Source: Tamlana carrageenivorans | GTDB taxonomy: Bacteria > Bacteroidota > Bacteroidia > Flavobacteriales > Flavobacteriaceae | Length of the DNA stretch: 64,000 nt | NCBI RefSeq assembly: GCF_002893765.1 | Contig: NZ_CP025938.1 | Coordinates: forward strand, 3,305,501-3,369,500 | Reading direction: 5' to 3' | Position numbers and translations under genes: made by a program | Shown here: positions 33,653-42,028 of the stretch, one piece after another | Position numbering within the stretch: position 1 is the stretch's first letter | How the letters are laid out: each line of letters starts with the position of its first letter | Notes under the pieces: generated by a model | The model's input: only the letters and a program-made list of their open reading frames with translations | What the model was told of the DNA's origin: nothing | Database searches by the model: none

Positions 33653-36199
33653 TTAACTGATGTAATTCCAAATGTTTTTAAACCTAGTAAGCTGTTTGTA
33701 GGTGTTTAATACCACTTGATTTTCTGGAAGCGCCAATTTAGGGTCTGTTTTCAATAAGTTTTTTGCTTGATGTCTAGCGTGTTTTAAAATGTCGTTATCC
33801 TTAATGATATCTGCAATTTTTAAGTTTAAAACGCCACTTTGTTGGGTGCCCATAATATCCCCCGGACCTCTTAAGCGTAAGTCAACTTCGGCGATTTCAA
33901 AGCCGTCATTGGTTTGTACCATGGTTTCCATGCGGGTTTTGCTGTCGGCACTAAGTTGGTGTCCCGTCATTAAAATGCAGTAACTCTGTTCGGCACCACG
34001 CCCCACACGTCCGCGTAATTGATGTAATTGTGATAAACCAAAACGCTCGGCACTTTCGATAATCATAACCGAGGCATTAGGAACGTTAACACCAACCTCA
34101 ATAACTGTCGTGGCTACCATAATTTGTGTTTCTCCTTTAATGAAGCGCTGCATTTCAAATTCTTTATCAGCGGGTTTCATCTGGCCATGAACAATGGAAA
34201 TTTGATATTTTGGCATGGGGAAGTCTCTCGCGATACTATCATAACCATCCATCAAATCCTTATAATCCATTTTCTCGCTCTCTTGAATAAGCGGATATAC
34301 AATATAAATTTGTCTGCCCTTATCCATTTCATCTCTAATAAATCGGAATACATTAAGGCGATTTTTATCGAAGCGGTGCACCGTTTTTATAGCCTTTCTT
34401 CCTGGAGGTAATTCATCGATTATAGAGATGTCTAAATCCCCATAAACCGACATGGCTAAAGTTCGTGGAATAGGGGTAGCGGTCATCACTAAAATGTGTG
34501 GTGGGATGGAAGCCTCTCTAATCTCCCCAGAGGGGAGACTTTTTAGTTGCTTTTCAATATAATCTAAAACATTGTCAATGTCGCCGGTTATTTGTTCATT
34601 GGTAAACCTAATAACTTTAAAACCTATTTCATTTAAAATTTTAGTACGTAAATCATCGGCTTCTTTTTGTTCTATGGTGTTATGATAACCGCCATCAACT
34701 TCAATAATTAGATTTTTTTCAATACAGATAAAGTCAACAATAAATTCATCAATAATATGCTGTCTTCTAAATTTTAAATCGAGTTTTTTTCCTCTTAAAC
34801 TTTCCCATAAAATTTGTTCTGCTTGAGTGCTTTTTTTTTTGTTTTCAGATTGAAGTTCCTTTAATAATTTATAGGTTGAAGGTCTTGCCGTCATGTATTT
34901 TTGAAGTACTTTTTTGGCTTCCTCCCTTCGGGAGGATTGAGGAGGGCTTGTCGGTCCCTTCCGCCATAATTTGCTTCTTTGAGCAACTCCAAAACGGTGT
35001 TGTTCGTCGACAATGGCAAGGCCTAAATTTTTAAATTTCACCTTGTCTTCAAGAAGGGCGTGAGTGCCAATTAAAATTTGTAATTCACCATTTTCTAGGG
35101 ATTCGTGAATTTTTCGTCTTTCTGAAGTTTTACTTGAACTAGTGAGTAGTGAGATACTGATATTTAGTGGTTTACACAACTCTTGTAGTCCGTTAAAGTG
35201 TTGGGCTGACAAAATTTCAGTTGGGGCCATTAAGCAAGCTTGAAAACCGTTGTCAAGAGCCATGAGCATTGACATGAAGGCTACAATGGTCTTCCCAGAA
35301 CCCACATCACCTTGCAAAAGGCGGTTCATTTGTGCATTGCTCCCTAAATCGGCACGAATTTCTTTTAAAACGCGCTTCTGTGCACCTGTCAAATCGAAGG
35401 GTAATTGCTCCCTAAAAAAGGTGTTAAAGTAGTCGCCTACTTTCGTAAATGGGAGCCCTTTTATTTTCGATTTATGCACTAAATTTTTAATAATTAATTG
35501 CAGTTGAATGTAAAATAATTCTTCAAATTTTAGTCGAAATTGTGCCTTAGAAAGTAGCTCCGAACTCTTAGGGAAATGCACATTAAAAAGCGCCGATGAT
35601 TTGCTAATTAAGTGTAATTCCGAGCGCATATTTTCGGGTAAAGTTTCGGCAAATTTTCCGCCAGAATCGATAAATAATTGCTGCATGATTTTACACAAAA
35701 CCCGATTGCTTATCCCTCGATTTGATAATTTTTCGGTAGATGGATATACCGGTTGCATAGCCGAACGAATATTTTTTTCATGGGCTTCCATTAACTCTAA
35801 GTCTGGATGCGCCATACTGAATTTATTTCCAAAGGCGTTGCATTTCCCAAAAGCGACATAAGGTTTGTTTGCTTTTAGGCTTTCACGAATCCATTTTTGT
35901 CCGCGAAACCAAACCAATTCCATCGTACCTGTGTCATCCTGAAAGGTGGCAACTAGTCGTTTGCCTCGTTTTTGAGCGACTTCTTTAAAACCTGTTATTT
36001 TGCCAATAACTTGAACTTCAGCATTGGTTTGCTGTAATTCGTTTATTTTGTAATATCGGGTGCGATCTATGTATCTGTTTGGAAATAAATTAATTAAATC
36101 CTGAAAGGTGTGTATACCAAGCTCCTTGCGTAATAAATCGGCTCGACTCGAGCCTACGCCTTTTAAATAATCTATGGGAGTTTGTAGGTTTACAGACAT
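33653..36199 (-). CDS. recG: RecG ATP-dependent DNA helicase carrying an in-frame DUF559 nuclease insertion
   Basis: RecG remodels stalled replication forks and Holliday junctions. The 848-residue protein has the N-terminal wedge domain (~1-250), Walker A GDVGSGKT, motif II VDEQHRFG, then LWRKG. About 147 foreign residues (~417-563) follow before IPPHILVMTATPIPRTLAMS resumes with motif III and the rest of the helicase (RGRVGRGAEQSYC, DLRLRGPGDIMGTQQSG). Without the insert the length is about 700, as in E. coli RecG (693). The insert encodes a DUF559 PD-(D/E)XK domain (see 34510-34949). There is no stop or frameshift, so a chimeric protein should be made. The insertion point corresponds to a loop between motifs II and III, where extra sequence might be tolerated. 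Confidence 0.95.
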   Translation of the reverse strand: MSVNLQTPIDYLKGVGSSRADLLRKELGIHTFQDLINLFPNRYIDRTRYYKINELQQTNAEVQVIGKITGFKEVAQKRGKRLVATFQDDTGTMELVWFRGQKWIRESLKANKPYVAFGKCNAFGNKFSMAHPDLELMEAHEKNIRSAMQPVYPSTEKLSNRGISNRVLCKIMQQLFIDSGGKFAETLPENMRSELHLISKSSALFNVHFPKSSELLSKAQFRLKFEELFYIQLQLIIKNLVHKSKIKGLPFTKVGDYFNTFFREQLPFDLTGAQKRVLKEIRADLGSNAQMNRLLQGDVGSGKTIVAFMSMLMALDNGFQACLMAPTEILSAQHFNGLQELCKPLNISISLLTSSSKTSERRKIHESLENGELQILIGTHALLEDKVKFKNLGLAIVDEQHRFGVAQRSKLWRKGPTSPPQSSRREEAKKVLQKYMTARPSTYKLLKELQSENKKKSTQAEQILWESLRGKKLDLKFRRQHIIDEFIVDFICIEKNLIIEVDGGYHNTIEQKEADDLRTKILNEIGFKVIRFTNEQITGDIDNVLDYIEKQLKSLPSGEIREASIPPHILVMTATPIPRTLAMSVYGDLDISIIDELPPGRKAIKTVHRFDKNRLNVFRFIRDEMDKGRQIYIVYPLIQESEKMDYKDLMDGYDSIARDFPMPKYQISIVHGQMKPADKEFEMQRFIKGETQIMVATTVIEVGVNVPNASVMIIESAERFGLSQLHQLRGRVGRGAEQSYCILMTGHQLSADSKTRMETMVQTNDGFEIAEVDLRLRGPGDIMGTQQSGVLNLKIADIIKDNDILKHARHQAKNLLKTDPKLALPENQVVLNTYKQLTRFKNIWNYIS
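34523..34537 (+). repeat. Palindrome at the left end of the recG insert
   Basis: CTCCCC-AGA-GGGGAG, a 6-bp perfect stem with a 3-base loop inside the left terminus of the inserted segment. It is read through as part of the SLPSGEIREAS peptide. Confidence 0.85.
34921..34935 (+). repeat. Palindrome at the right end of the recG insert
   Basis: CCTCCC-TTC-GGGAGG, a 6-bp perfect stem with a 3-base loop inside the right terminus of the inserted segment. It is read through as part of the SPPQSSRREE peptide. Confidence 0.85.
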
Positions 36200-36401
36200 A
36201 ACGAGGCGAATTTAATCAATAAAAATAAAATGAAAACCCTTATTGAATTCTTAATATCTGGATGATTTTTGAAATTTTATTTTGAGAATTTAGAAGATTA
36301 TTGAATTTTAACTAAAAGCATTAAATGTTTGTTATTAATTCTATAGCAATGGTTAAATTTGTTGTTCTTAAAAAAAGACGATTTTAAAGTTAGATAGATT
36401 G

Positions 36402-38090
36402 ATGAGAAAACTCAACGAATTTATATGGGAAACGCATGGTATCCATGCAGGAACCGAACAAGATCACGTAAAGCATGGTATCGATAAACTAGAGGATATT
36501 ATTGATAAAGCCATTGAAGCGAAAAACCCAAGCATTACTTTTATTATTCATTCACCGCGTTTAACAAATTTTAGATATACGGCTGAAAAAGATACGAATG
36601 TTAAGTTTATTCGTGGAAACAGATCTTATTTAAACTACCCTAAACGTATAGCAAATTTGCGGAAGAAATACGCCGGGAGAATCAATATAAAATTTGGTGT
36701 TGAGTTGGAATGGATGGGGCCGGACTTAGGTTTACAATGGAGTCGTTCTAAGATTTTTCAAGCGGAAGATGCCGATTACGTAATTGGTTCGGTACACTTT
36801 GCTCCTGAAGGTCTGCCTTATGATGGTTCGAAAGAAGAGGCTGAAGAACTACTGAAGCTTAGAGGAAGCTTGGAAGCATATTGGGATGGGTATTTCAATG
36901 AAATAATCCAAATGATTGAATGTTTTGGTGATATGATTCAGATTATCGGACATATCGATTTACCAAAACTGAATGTGGATATGCCTGAAGCACTCGTAAA
37001 TTTTGAAACAAGTTCGCATCCTTTAGCTAATAAATTTAGAGCCCTTTTAGAGCTTATTGCCGATAGAAACCTCTCTTTAGATGTGAATATGGCAGGAAAG
37101 TTTAAAGGTGTTGGCGTATACCCTGTACAAAGTATTTTACGTCGAGCTCGCGAATTACAAATCCCTGTTTGTGTGGGTACCGATACGCATCATGTACGTT
37201 ACTATGGCTTAAATTATAAGGAAAGTTTAGAATATATACAGGAAGCAGGTTACGAGAGTTATGTAAGTTACTCGAAACTTATTCCGGAAAACCGTACGAT
37301 TTACGACGATCATGAACTGAAGGTAAAATATACCGTTTTAAATAAGGGAATTGAGTTGTTAAATCAGCGATTGGATGACACAGAACGCCGTATTATACCA
37401 GATTTCTCATTTGGAGGCTCTTTCTCTGAGTTTGTAGATTTATACAAGAACTCAACAGGGATGGGCGATTACAACGCCATCCGTATTAGAAAATGGGGTA
37501 AATCCATTACGGTTACGGATGAAATTCCTAAAATGTCTGGAAAGAAAGTTAATGGTTTGTTTTCAGAGCATTTAGATCAGCCAGGTGTTATTTCTTCATT
37601 GTTTAATACTTTGGCTTCTGAAGGTATTAATGTGGAAACTGCGCGTTTAAAATCGAATAAAAACGGTACGGCAGAGGCCTTTTTATCACTAAGTGAAGGT
37701 AATGGCAATGTTAAAAGTGCTATCGATTTTATAACGGGAACCGATTCTGGAACCTTTAGTAATTTGACATATAAAGAAAATGCCGAACTGCCAAATTACT
37801 ACCGAGAAGGTGTTTATTTGTTAGAAATGGATGGCGTGGCTTTAAATTTAGCACTAAGCGAAAAGGTGATCCTAACAAAGCATAATAACGCTCCTGGGGT
37901 TCTTTTAATATTACTTTCGGCCTTAGCGTCTAAAAACATTAATATTGCCGATTTAAGGCTAGGACATTTAAATAATGTGGGGTATTCTGCTATTGCTGTT
38001 AAAGGTGATAGTCATGTAATACGAAATTTGTTAACCAAGCTTGGAGATCAGTATTACGAAGCGAATTTAATAGAGTTTCATAGTTTTTAA
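36402..38090 (+). CDS. PHP-domain metallophosphoesterase fused to two ACT domains
   Basis: A 562-residue protein. Residues ~1-320 resemble PHP/histidinol-phosphatase (HisK-like) enzymes, with candidate metal ligands in THGIHAGTEQDH, FIIHSPR, GVELEW, GSVHFAPEG, IGHIDLPKL and VGTDTHH. Residues ~385-450 (HLDQPGVISSLFNTLASEGINVETARL) and ~490-560 (HNNAPGVLLILLSALASKNINIADLRLG) are two ACT domains of the type that bind serine or other amino acids in phosphoglycerate dehydrogenase. The layout suggests a phosphatase in amino acid synthesis with allosteric control by an amino acid. Substrate and effector are unknown. I chose ATG 36402; a TTG lies one codon earlier. A strong terminator follows. Confidence 0.8.
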   Translation: MRKLNEFIWETHGIHAGTEQDHVKHGIDKLEDIIDKAIEAKNPSITFIIHSPRLTNFRYTAEKDTNVKFIRGNRSYLNYPKRIANLRKKYAGRINIKFGVELEWMGPDLGLQWSRSKIFQAEDADYVIGSVHFAPEGLPYDGSKEEAEELLKLRGSLEAYWDGYFNEIIQMIECFGDMIQIIGHIDLPKLNVDMPEALVNFETSSHPLANKFRALLELIADRNLSLDVNMAGKFKGVGVYPVQSILRRARELQIPVCVGTDTHHVRYYGLNYKESLEYIQEAGYESYVSYSKLIPENRTIYDDHELKVKYTVLNKGIELLNQRLDDTERRIIPDFSFGGSFSEFVDLYKNSTGMGDYNAIRIRKWGKSITVTDEIPKMSGKKVNGLFSEHLDQPGVISSLFNTLASEGINVETARLKSNKNGTAEAFLSLSEGNGNVKSAIDFITGTDSGTFSNLTYKENAELPNYYREGVYLLEMDGVALNLALSEKVILTKHNNAPGVLLILLSALASKNINIADLRLGHLNNVGYSAIAVKGDSHVIRNLLTKLGDQYYEANLIEFHSF

Positions 38091-38156
38091 AGTGAGGCTT
38101 TAGTGTCATGTTTTTCTGAATAAGCTATTACAGGAACTTGATATATTGTAGAAAAA

Positions 38157-38193
38157 AGACTGTTTAAAATGGTATTTTAAGCAGTCTTTTTTT
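38157..38193 (+). terminator. Intrinsic terminator after the PHP-ACT gene
   Basis: AGACTGTTTAAAAT pairs with ATTTTAAGCAGTCT (one mismatch) around GGT, followed by a T run. Confidence 0.8.
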
Positions 38194-38305
38194 ATGATGA
38201 GAATTAAGGGTTTATTTTTGAAATAATTCTACATGCTATATTTTTTGATGTCATTTAAGCTTTAAAAACAACTATGACAAGATGTGTTTTCTGGGATTAT
38301 AATGT

Positions 38306-38345
38306 CAAAATGTCGCTTTTCAATACATTGAATAATGACGTTTTG
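38306..38345 (+). promoter_or_regulatory. Nested dyad symmetry upstream of the small heat-shock gene
   Basis: Within the 405-base spacer 38091-38495 an outer pair, CAAAATGTC and GACGTTTTG, encloses a palindrome TTCAAT-AC-ATTGAA (38319-38332). It lies about 150 bases before the hsp20 start. It could bind a dimeric regulator or form a hairpin. Apart from the terminator at 38157 I see nothing else in this spacer except AT-rich DNA; a promoter near 38415 (TTTGGTATTTTTTTTG) is possible. Confidence 0.45.
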
Positions 38346-38495
38346 TCTTGTTTTTGGTGTTGAATTTTAGTTTTTAAAGTCAAAATCATAATAGAATCAC
38401 AGTTTTTTTAGGTTTGGTATTTTTTTTGCCTAACACTTAACGAAATTATTGAAGGATTTCTATTTGAAATAATGTTTAATTTAAAACTTTTAATT

Positions 38496-38981
38496 ATGAG
38501 CAATTTAGTAAGTGTTCCTAAAAATGGAAGTTTAGCGAACACAAATTCAAATTCAAATTTACCAAGTTGGTCTGGATGGTCAAATTGGTTGGATGACGTT
38601 TTTAACAGAGAATTACCCTCTGTATTTACTTCTAATTTTAATGCGGGAATTTCATTACCCAAAGTAAACATTAAAGAAACTGCAGATGCTTTTGTGGTTG
38701 AAATGGCTGTTCCTGGTCTAAAAAAATCAGATTTTAAAATTGATATAGACAACCAAACCCTTTCTATTTCTTCAGAAGTTAAGGAAGAAAAAGAGCATCA
38801 AGGTTATAATTATAATCGAAGAGAGTTTGGGTATTCGTCTTTCAAAAGAACTTTTAATTTTCCAGAAAGTGTTAACGATGAGAAAATTAATGCGAACTAC
38901 GATAACGGTATTTTAAGTATTGAATTGCCTAAAAAAGAAGAGGCAAAGCAAAAGCCTGTAAGAAGCATTAAAATTTCATAA
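38496..38981 (+). CDS. Hsp20/alpha-crystallin small heat-shock protein
   Basis: A 161-residue ATP-independent holdase chaperone. It has a Ser/Asn/Trp-rich N-terminal arm (SNSNLPSWSGWSNWLDDVFNREL), an alpha-crystallin domain at ~50-145 (VNIKETADAFVVEMAVPGLKKSDFKIDI, LSISSEVKEE, SFKRTFNFPESVNDEKINANYDNGILSIELPKKE) and a short C-terminal tail. The ATG at 38496 (MSNLVSVPKNGS) is preferred over one 24 bases upstream. It is bounded by the dyad upstream and a strong terminator downstream. Confidence 0.93.
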   Translation: MSNLVSVPKNGSLANTNSNSNLPSWSGWSNWLDDVFNRELPSVFTSNFNAGISLPKVNIKETADAFVVEMAVPGLKKSDFKIDIDNQTLSISSEVKEEKEHQGYNYNRREFGYSSFKRTFNFPESVNDEKINANYDNGILSIELPKKEEAKQKPVRSIKIS

Positions 38982-39014
38982 GACAATCTCTTAGTATCTG
39001 GGTAAGACATTAAG

Positions 39015-39045
39015 AAGGATGCTGAAAAAAAATCAGCATCCTTTT
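39015..39045 (+). terminator. Intrinsic terminator after hsp20
   Basis: AAGGATGCTGA and TCAGCATCCTT pair perfectly around an A-rich loop, followed by TTT. It lies 34 bases after the stop. Confidence 0.85.
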
Positions 39046-39175
39046 AATGGTTTTTATCAAGAAATTTTAATCTGAGTTCATGATTATAATAAACAGGTAT
39101 TCAGGTAAATGTCATTATCGAACGTTATTGCTTATTCTGTAAATTATAATAATTTTTTGGAATGTACTTCAAGTT

Positions 39176-39257
39176 AGCGTGTTGAACAGAATTTCGAGAT
39201 GTTTTGTCTATCTCTGTAGGTAACACTCGAATAGATAGATGATTTTTTCAACATGCT
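39176..39257 (+). repeat. Separated inverted repeat in the hsp20-lipoprotein spacer
   Basis: AGCGTGTTGAA (39176-39186) and TTCAACATGCT (39247-39257) pair at 10 of 11 positions with a 60-base interior that also holds CGAG/CTCG. The 318-base spacer 38982-39299 otherwise contains only the hsp20 terminator and AT-rich DNA. Confidence 0.45.
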
Positions 39258-39299
39258 TATTAGATCACTTAAATGTAGTTTAACCTAAAATTAATAGTG

Positions 39300-39788
39300 A
39301 TGAAAAAATCTTTAATATTAATAGCAGTTGGCTTACTAGTAGCAAGCTGCAATGGACAAAATAAGGAAGGAAATACAATGGCTCCTAGCGAAAAAAATAA
39401 GGATGCTGTTGAGGCACCTAAAGGCTCTTGGAAAGTTGATAAGGAATTTGATGAACACGGGAATTTAATACGTTATGATAGTATTTATTCCTGGTCCTCA
39501 AATGATACATTTAAAGATGTGTCGCCTTTTACTAGAGATAGTTTGATGCAAAATTTTAAATCGAAGTTTTATTCAAACTACTCAAGATTTGAAAATGAGG
39601 GTTTTAAAAATATGTTTTCTCAAGATTCTCTTTTTAGTAAGCAATTTTTTAATGACGATTTCTTTGGAAGTTCTTTTGGTAAGGATTTTATAGATACTGA
39701 AAAATTAAGACAAGACATGCTTGAAAAGCAAAAGAAATTTCTCGAGAAGTATCAATCAGAATTGATCAAACCTGAAGACGAAGACTAG
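39300..39788 (+). CDS. Small lipoprotein of unknown function
   Basis: A 162-residue exported lipoprotein: signal MKKSLILIAVGLLVASC with a lipobox Cys at ~17, then a charged linker. The rest is polar and aromatic (SWKVDKEFDEHGNLIRYDSIYSWSS, FYSNYSRFENEGFKNMF, FFGSSFGKDFIDTEKLRQDML) with a helical C-terminus. I do not recognise a family. A GTG lies one codon upstream; I chose ATG 39300. It may belong to the same stress region as hsp20, but the hsp20 terminator argues for its own promoter. Confidence 0.75.
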   Translation: MKKSLILIAVGLLVASCNGQNKEGNTMAPSEKNKDAVEAPKGSWKVDKEFDEHGNLIRYDSIYSWSSNDTFKDVSPFTRDSLMQNFKSKFYSNYSRFENEGFKNMFSQDSLFSKQFFNDDFFGSSFGKDFIDTEKLRQDMLEKQKKFLEKYQSELIKPEDED

Positions 39789-39807
39789 TTAGTTTTCGTC
39801 TTTTTTT
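39775..39807 (+). terminator. Intrinsic terminator overlapping the lipoprotein stop codon
   Basis: AAGACGAA within the last codons pairs with TTCGTCTT, followed by five further T. Confidence 0.75.
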
Positions 39808-40024
39808 ATGATTTTTACTTACTATTCAAAAACGCAAAGATCCATTCGTGCCAATCATACTTGCATGAATGGTTGATAAAGGAGGATATTTCTGAATACA
39901 TTTTTTAAGACCGTATCTTAATTAAGGGTATCTTACTAAAGTATTTTTTTCGTATGTTTATTTCTGAAGTGTTATTACCAGATAATAAGCACATACAAAT
40001 TAATGCCTTTTACCCAACGTTTAG

Positions 40025-41989
40025 ATGAATAAAATCCTGCTTATCTTTTTATTATTAGTATCTCAAGTTTGTAAAGCGCAACAAACCGAAATTGTGGACT
40101 TTAAGCAAGCTAAAGCTGAAATTTCTTTTGGTGATCTAATACTTAAGGAAGTTAAAGGTACTGTGGTTTATAAGTTTGATATTCTAAAGGACACCGATTC
40201 CATTTTTCTAGATGCTAAAGGTTTTAAAAGCATATCAGCTGTTTTAAATGATGAGGTTCAAGTAGGAACTTACAATGGCGTAAGGTTTAAAATTAATCAT
40301 CAATTAAAAGCAAATACTTCTTATTCATTAAAGATAACTTGGGAAGCACGTCCGAAAAAAGCTTTATATTTTATCGATTGGGAGTATATTGATGGTAACC
40401 GTCAAATTTGGACTCAGGGTCAGGGGAAATACACCAGTAATTGGTTGCCAAGTATCGATGATATGAATGAAAAAATCGAATTTGATTTAAGCATTACCTT
40501 CGATAAAAATTACGAAGTGATAGCTAACGGCAAGCTTACCGATAAAACCATTTCGGGGCCTTTAGCTACTTGGCATTTTGATATGACTAAGCCCATGTCG
40601 AGTTATTTGTTGGCCTTTGCTATTGGGAAATATGACAAAAAAACAACGCTTTCAAACAACGGTATTCCATTAGAAATGTATTATTACCCTGCTTATGAAG
40701 AAAAGTTTGAACCGACCTACCGTCATACTCTGCAGATTTTCGAATTTCTACAACAAGAAATAGGCGTGCCTTATCCGTGGCAAAATTACAAGCAGGTTCC
40801 TGTTAAAGATTTTCTGTATGCCGGCATGGAGAATACCAGTGCCACTATATTTTCCGATGCCTTTTTAATTGATGAAACCGCTTTTGTCGATAAAAACTAT
40901 GTGAATGTTAATGCGCACGAATTAGCGCATCAGTGGTTTGGCGACTTAGTAACCGAATCATCTGGAACACACCATTGGCTTCAAGAGGGCTTTGCGACCT
41001 ACTATGCTTTGTTAGCCGAGCGGGAGGTTTTTGGAGAAGAATATTATCAGTACAAACTTTATGAATATGCCCAGGAGTTATTAGATCAAGACAGGGCAGG
41101 AGCTAGTACTGCGTTATTGGATCCGAAATCGAGTAGCACCACTTTCTATAAAAAGGGCGCCTGGGTCTTGGTTTTACTAAAAGATAAGGTAGGCGAGAAG
41201 GACTTTAAAAAAGGGATTAAAAATTATTTATGGAAGTATCAGTTTAAAAATGTTGAAACCCAAGATTTTATTTCTGAAATAGAAAAGACTAGCGGTAAAG
41301 ACTTAACCGAGTTTGTAAACAAATGGCTGAAATCTTCGAAGTACCATTATAATGAGATTGAAAGTTATCTAAGGAAAAATTTTAAAGGCTATAAGGCGTT
41401 TTTAGATTTGGATTGCGATAAATCGGCCAAAGATTGCCAGAAGTTTATACAAGCTTCGGGAAACCAGTATCAAAACGCTGAAGTAATCCGCTTGCTAAGA
41501 GGAAATATTACAAAATCGGTCTTTAATCTAAATTCTATTAAAGAGAGACAAGCCGTGGCTTTATCCATGTCATCCATCACTTCATCTGAAAAAGCAGATT
41601 ATGAAACCCTGCTTCAAGATAAGTCTTACGCTACCATAGAAGCGACTTTATTCAATTTATGGCGTAGTTTTCCTAATGATAATTCTTTATATTTAAAACA
41701 AACCAAGGATATCGTTGGTTTTAACGATAAAAACGTGCGTATTCTTTGGTTAACTTTAGCATTGATTACAGAAGATTTTGAGCCCCTAAATAAATCACGT
41801 TATTTTGACGAACTCACCAATTATACCAATCCGAGGTATAGTTTTGAAATTCGTCAGAATGCTTTTGCTTATTTAAATCAGATTCAAGCTTGCCGAACAT
41901 TATGCCTGGATAATTTGCAACAAGCAACAAAGCATCATAATTGGCAATTTTCAAAGTTTGCTAAACAATTGTTGGAGGAGCATAAGTAG
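40025..41989 (+). CDS. M1-family zinc aminopeptidase
   Basis: An exported 654-residue metallopeptidase with an N-terminal signal peptide (MNKILLIFLLLVSQVCKAQQ). It has the substrate-binding GMEN-type motif YAGMENTSATIF (~264-275), the zinc site HELAHQWFGD (~298-307) and a third ligand Glu in WLQEGFATYYALLAE. A beta-rich N-domain precedes and a helical domain follows. It releases N-terminal residues from peptides, probably in the periplasm or at the surface for peptide scavenging. Its length is near the short Bacteroidota M1 class. The patatin gene begins 39 bases later. Confidence 0.93.
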   Translation: MNKILLIFLLLVSQVCKAQQTEIVDFKQAKAEISFGDLILKEVKGTVVYKFDILKDTDSIFLDAKGFKSISAVLNDEVQVGTYNGVRFKINHQLKANTSYSLKITWEARPKKALYFIDWEYIDGNRQIWTQGQGKYTSNWLPSIDDMNEKIEFDLSITFDKNYEVIANGKLTDKTISGPLATWHFDMTKPMSSYLLAFAIGKYDKKTTLSNNGIPLEMYYYPAYEEKFEPTYRHTLQIFEFLQQEIGVPYPWQNYKQVPVKDFLYAGMENTSATIFSDAFLIDETAFVDKNYVNVNAHELAHQWFGDLVTESSGTHHWLQEGFATYYALLAEREVFGEEYYQYKLYEYAQELLDQDRAGASTALLDPKSSSTTFYKKGAWVLVLLKDKVGEKDFKKGIKNYLWKYQFKNVETQDFISEIEKTSGKDLTEFVNKWLKSSKYHYNEIESYLRKNFKGYKAFLDLDCDKSAKDCQKFIQASGNQYQNAEVIRLLRGNITKSVFNLNSIKERQAVALSMSSITSSEKADYETLLQDKSYATIEATLFNLWRSFPNDNSLYLKQTKDIVGFNDKNVRILWLTLALITEDFEPLNKSRYFDELTNYTNPRYSFEIRQNAFAYLNQIQACRTLCLDNLQQATKHHNWQFSKFAKQLLEEHK

Positions 41990-42028
41990 GTGTTAAAGGT
42001 CATTTTATAATCACAAAAATTAAAAAAT

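Larger units (their letters stand above)
34510..34949 (-). mobile_element. Putative palindrome-bounded DUF559 endonuclease element inside recG
   Basis: About 440 bases inserted in frame in recG. The encoded domain matches DUF559 (Vsr/PD-(D/E)XK-like): AEQILWESLRGKKLDLKFRR, then FIVDFICIEKNLIIEVDGGYH with likely catalytic Asp (~489) and Glu/Asp (~500), and IGFKVIRFTNEQI. The ends are imperfect inverted repeats (34510-34541 and 34916-34949), alignable as AAGCC-YTC-YAATC-CTCCC, and each includes a GC-rich palindrome. No clear target duplication is seen. No intein or intron splicing motifs are present. It most likely entered recG as a mobile unit whose ends stay open in this frame. Confidence 0.75.

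Noticed and set aside
34510..34949. Intein or group I/II intron in recG
   Set aside because: No intein splice-junction residues (N-terminal Cys/Ser, C-terminal His-Asn), no Hint domain and no intron RNA core; the segment is short and fully in frame.
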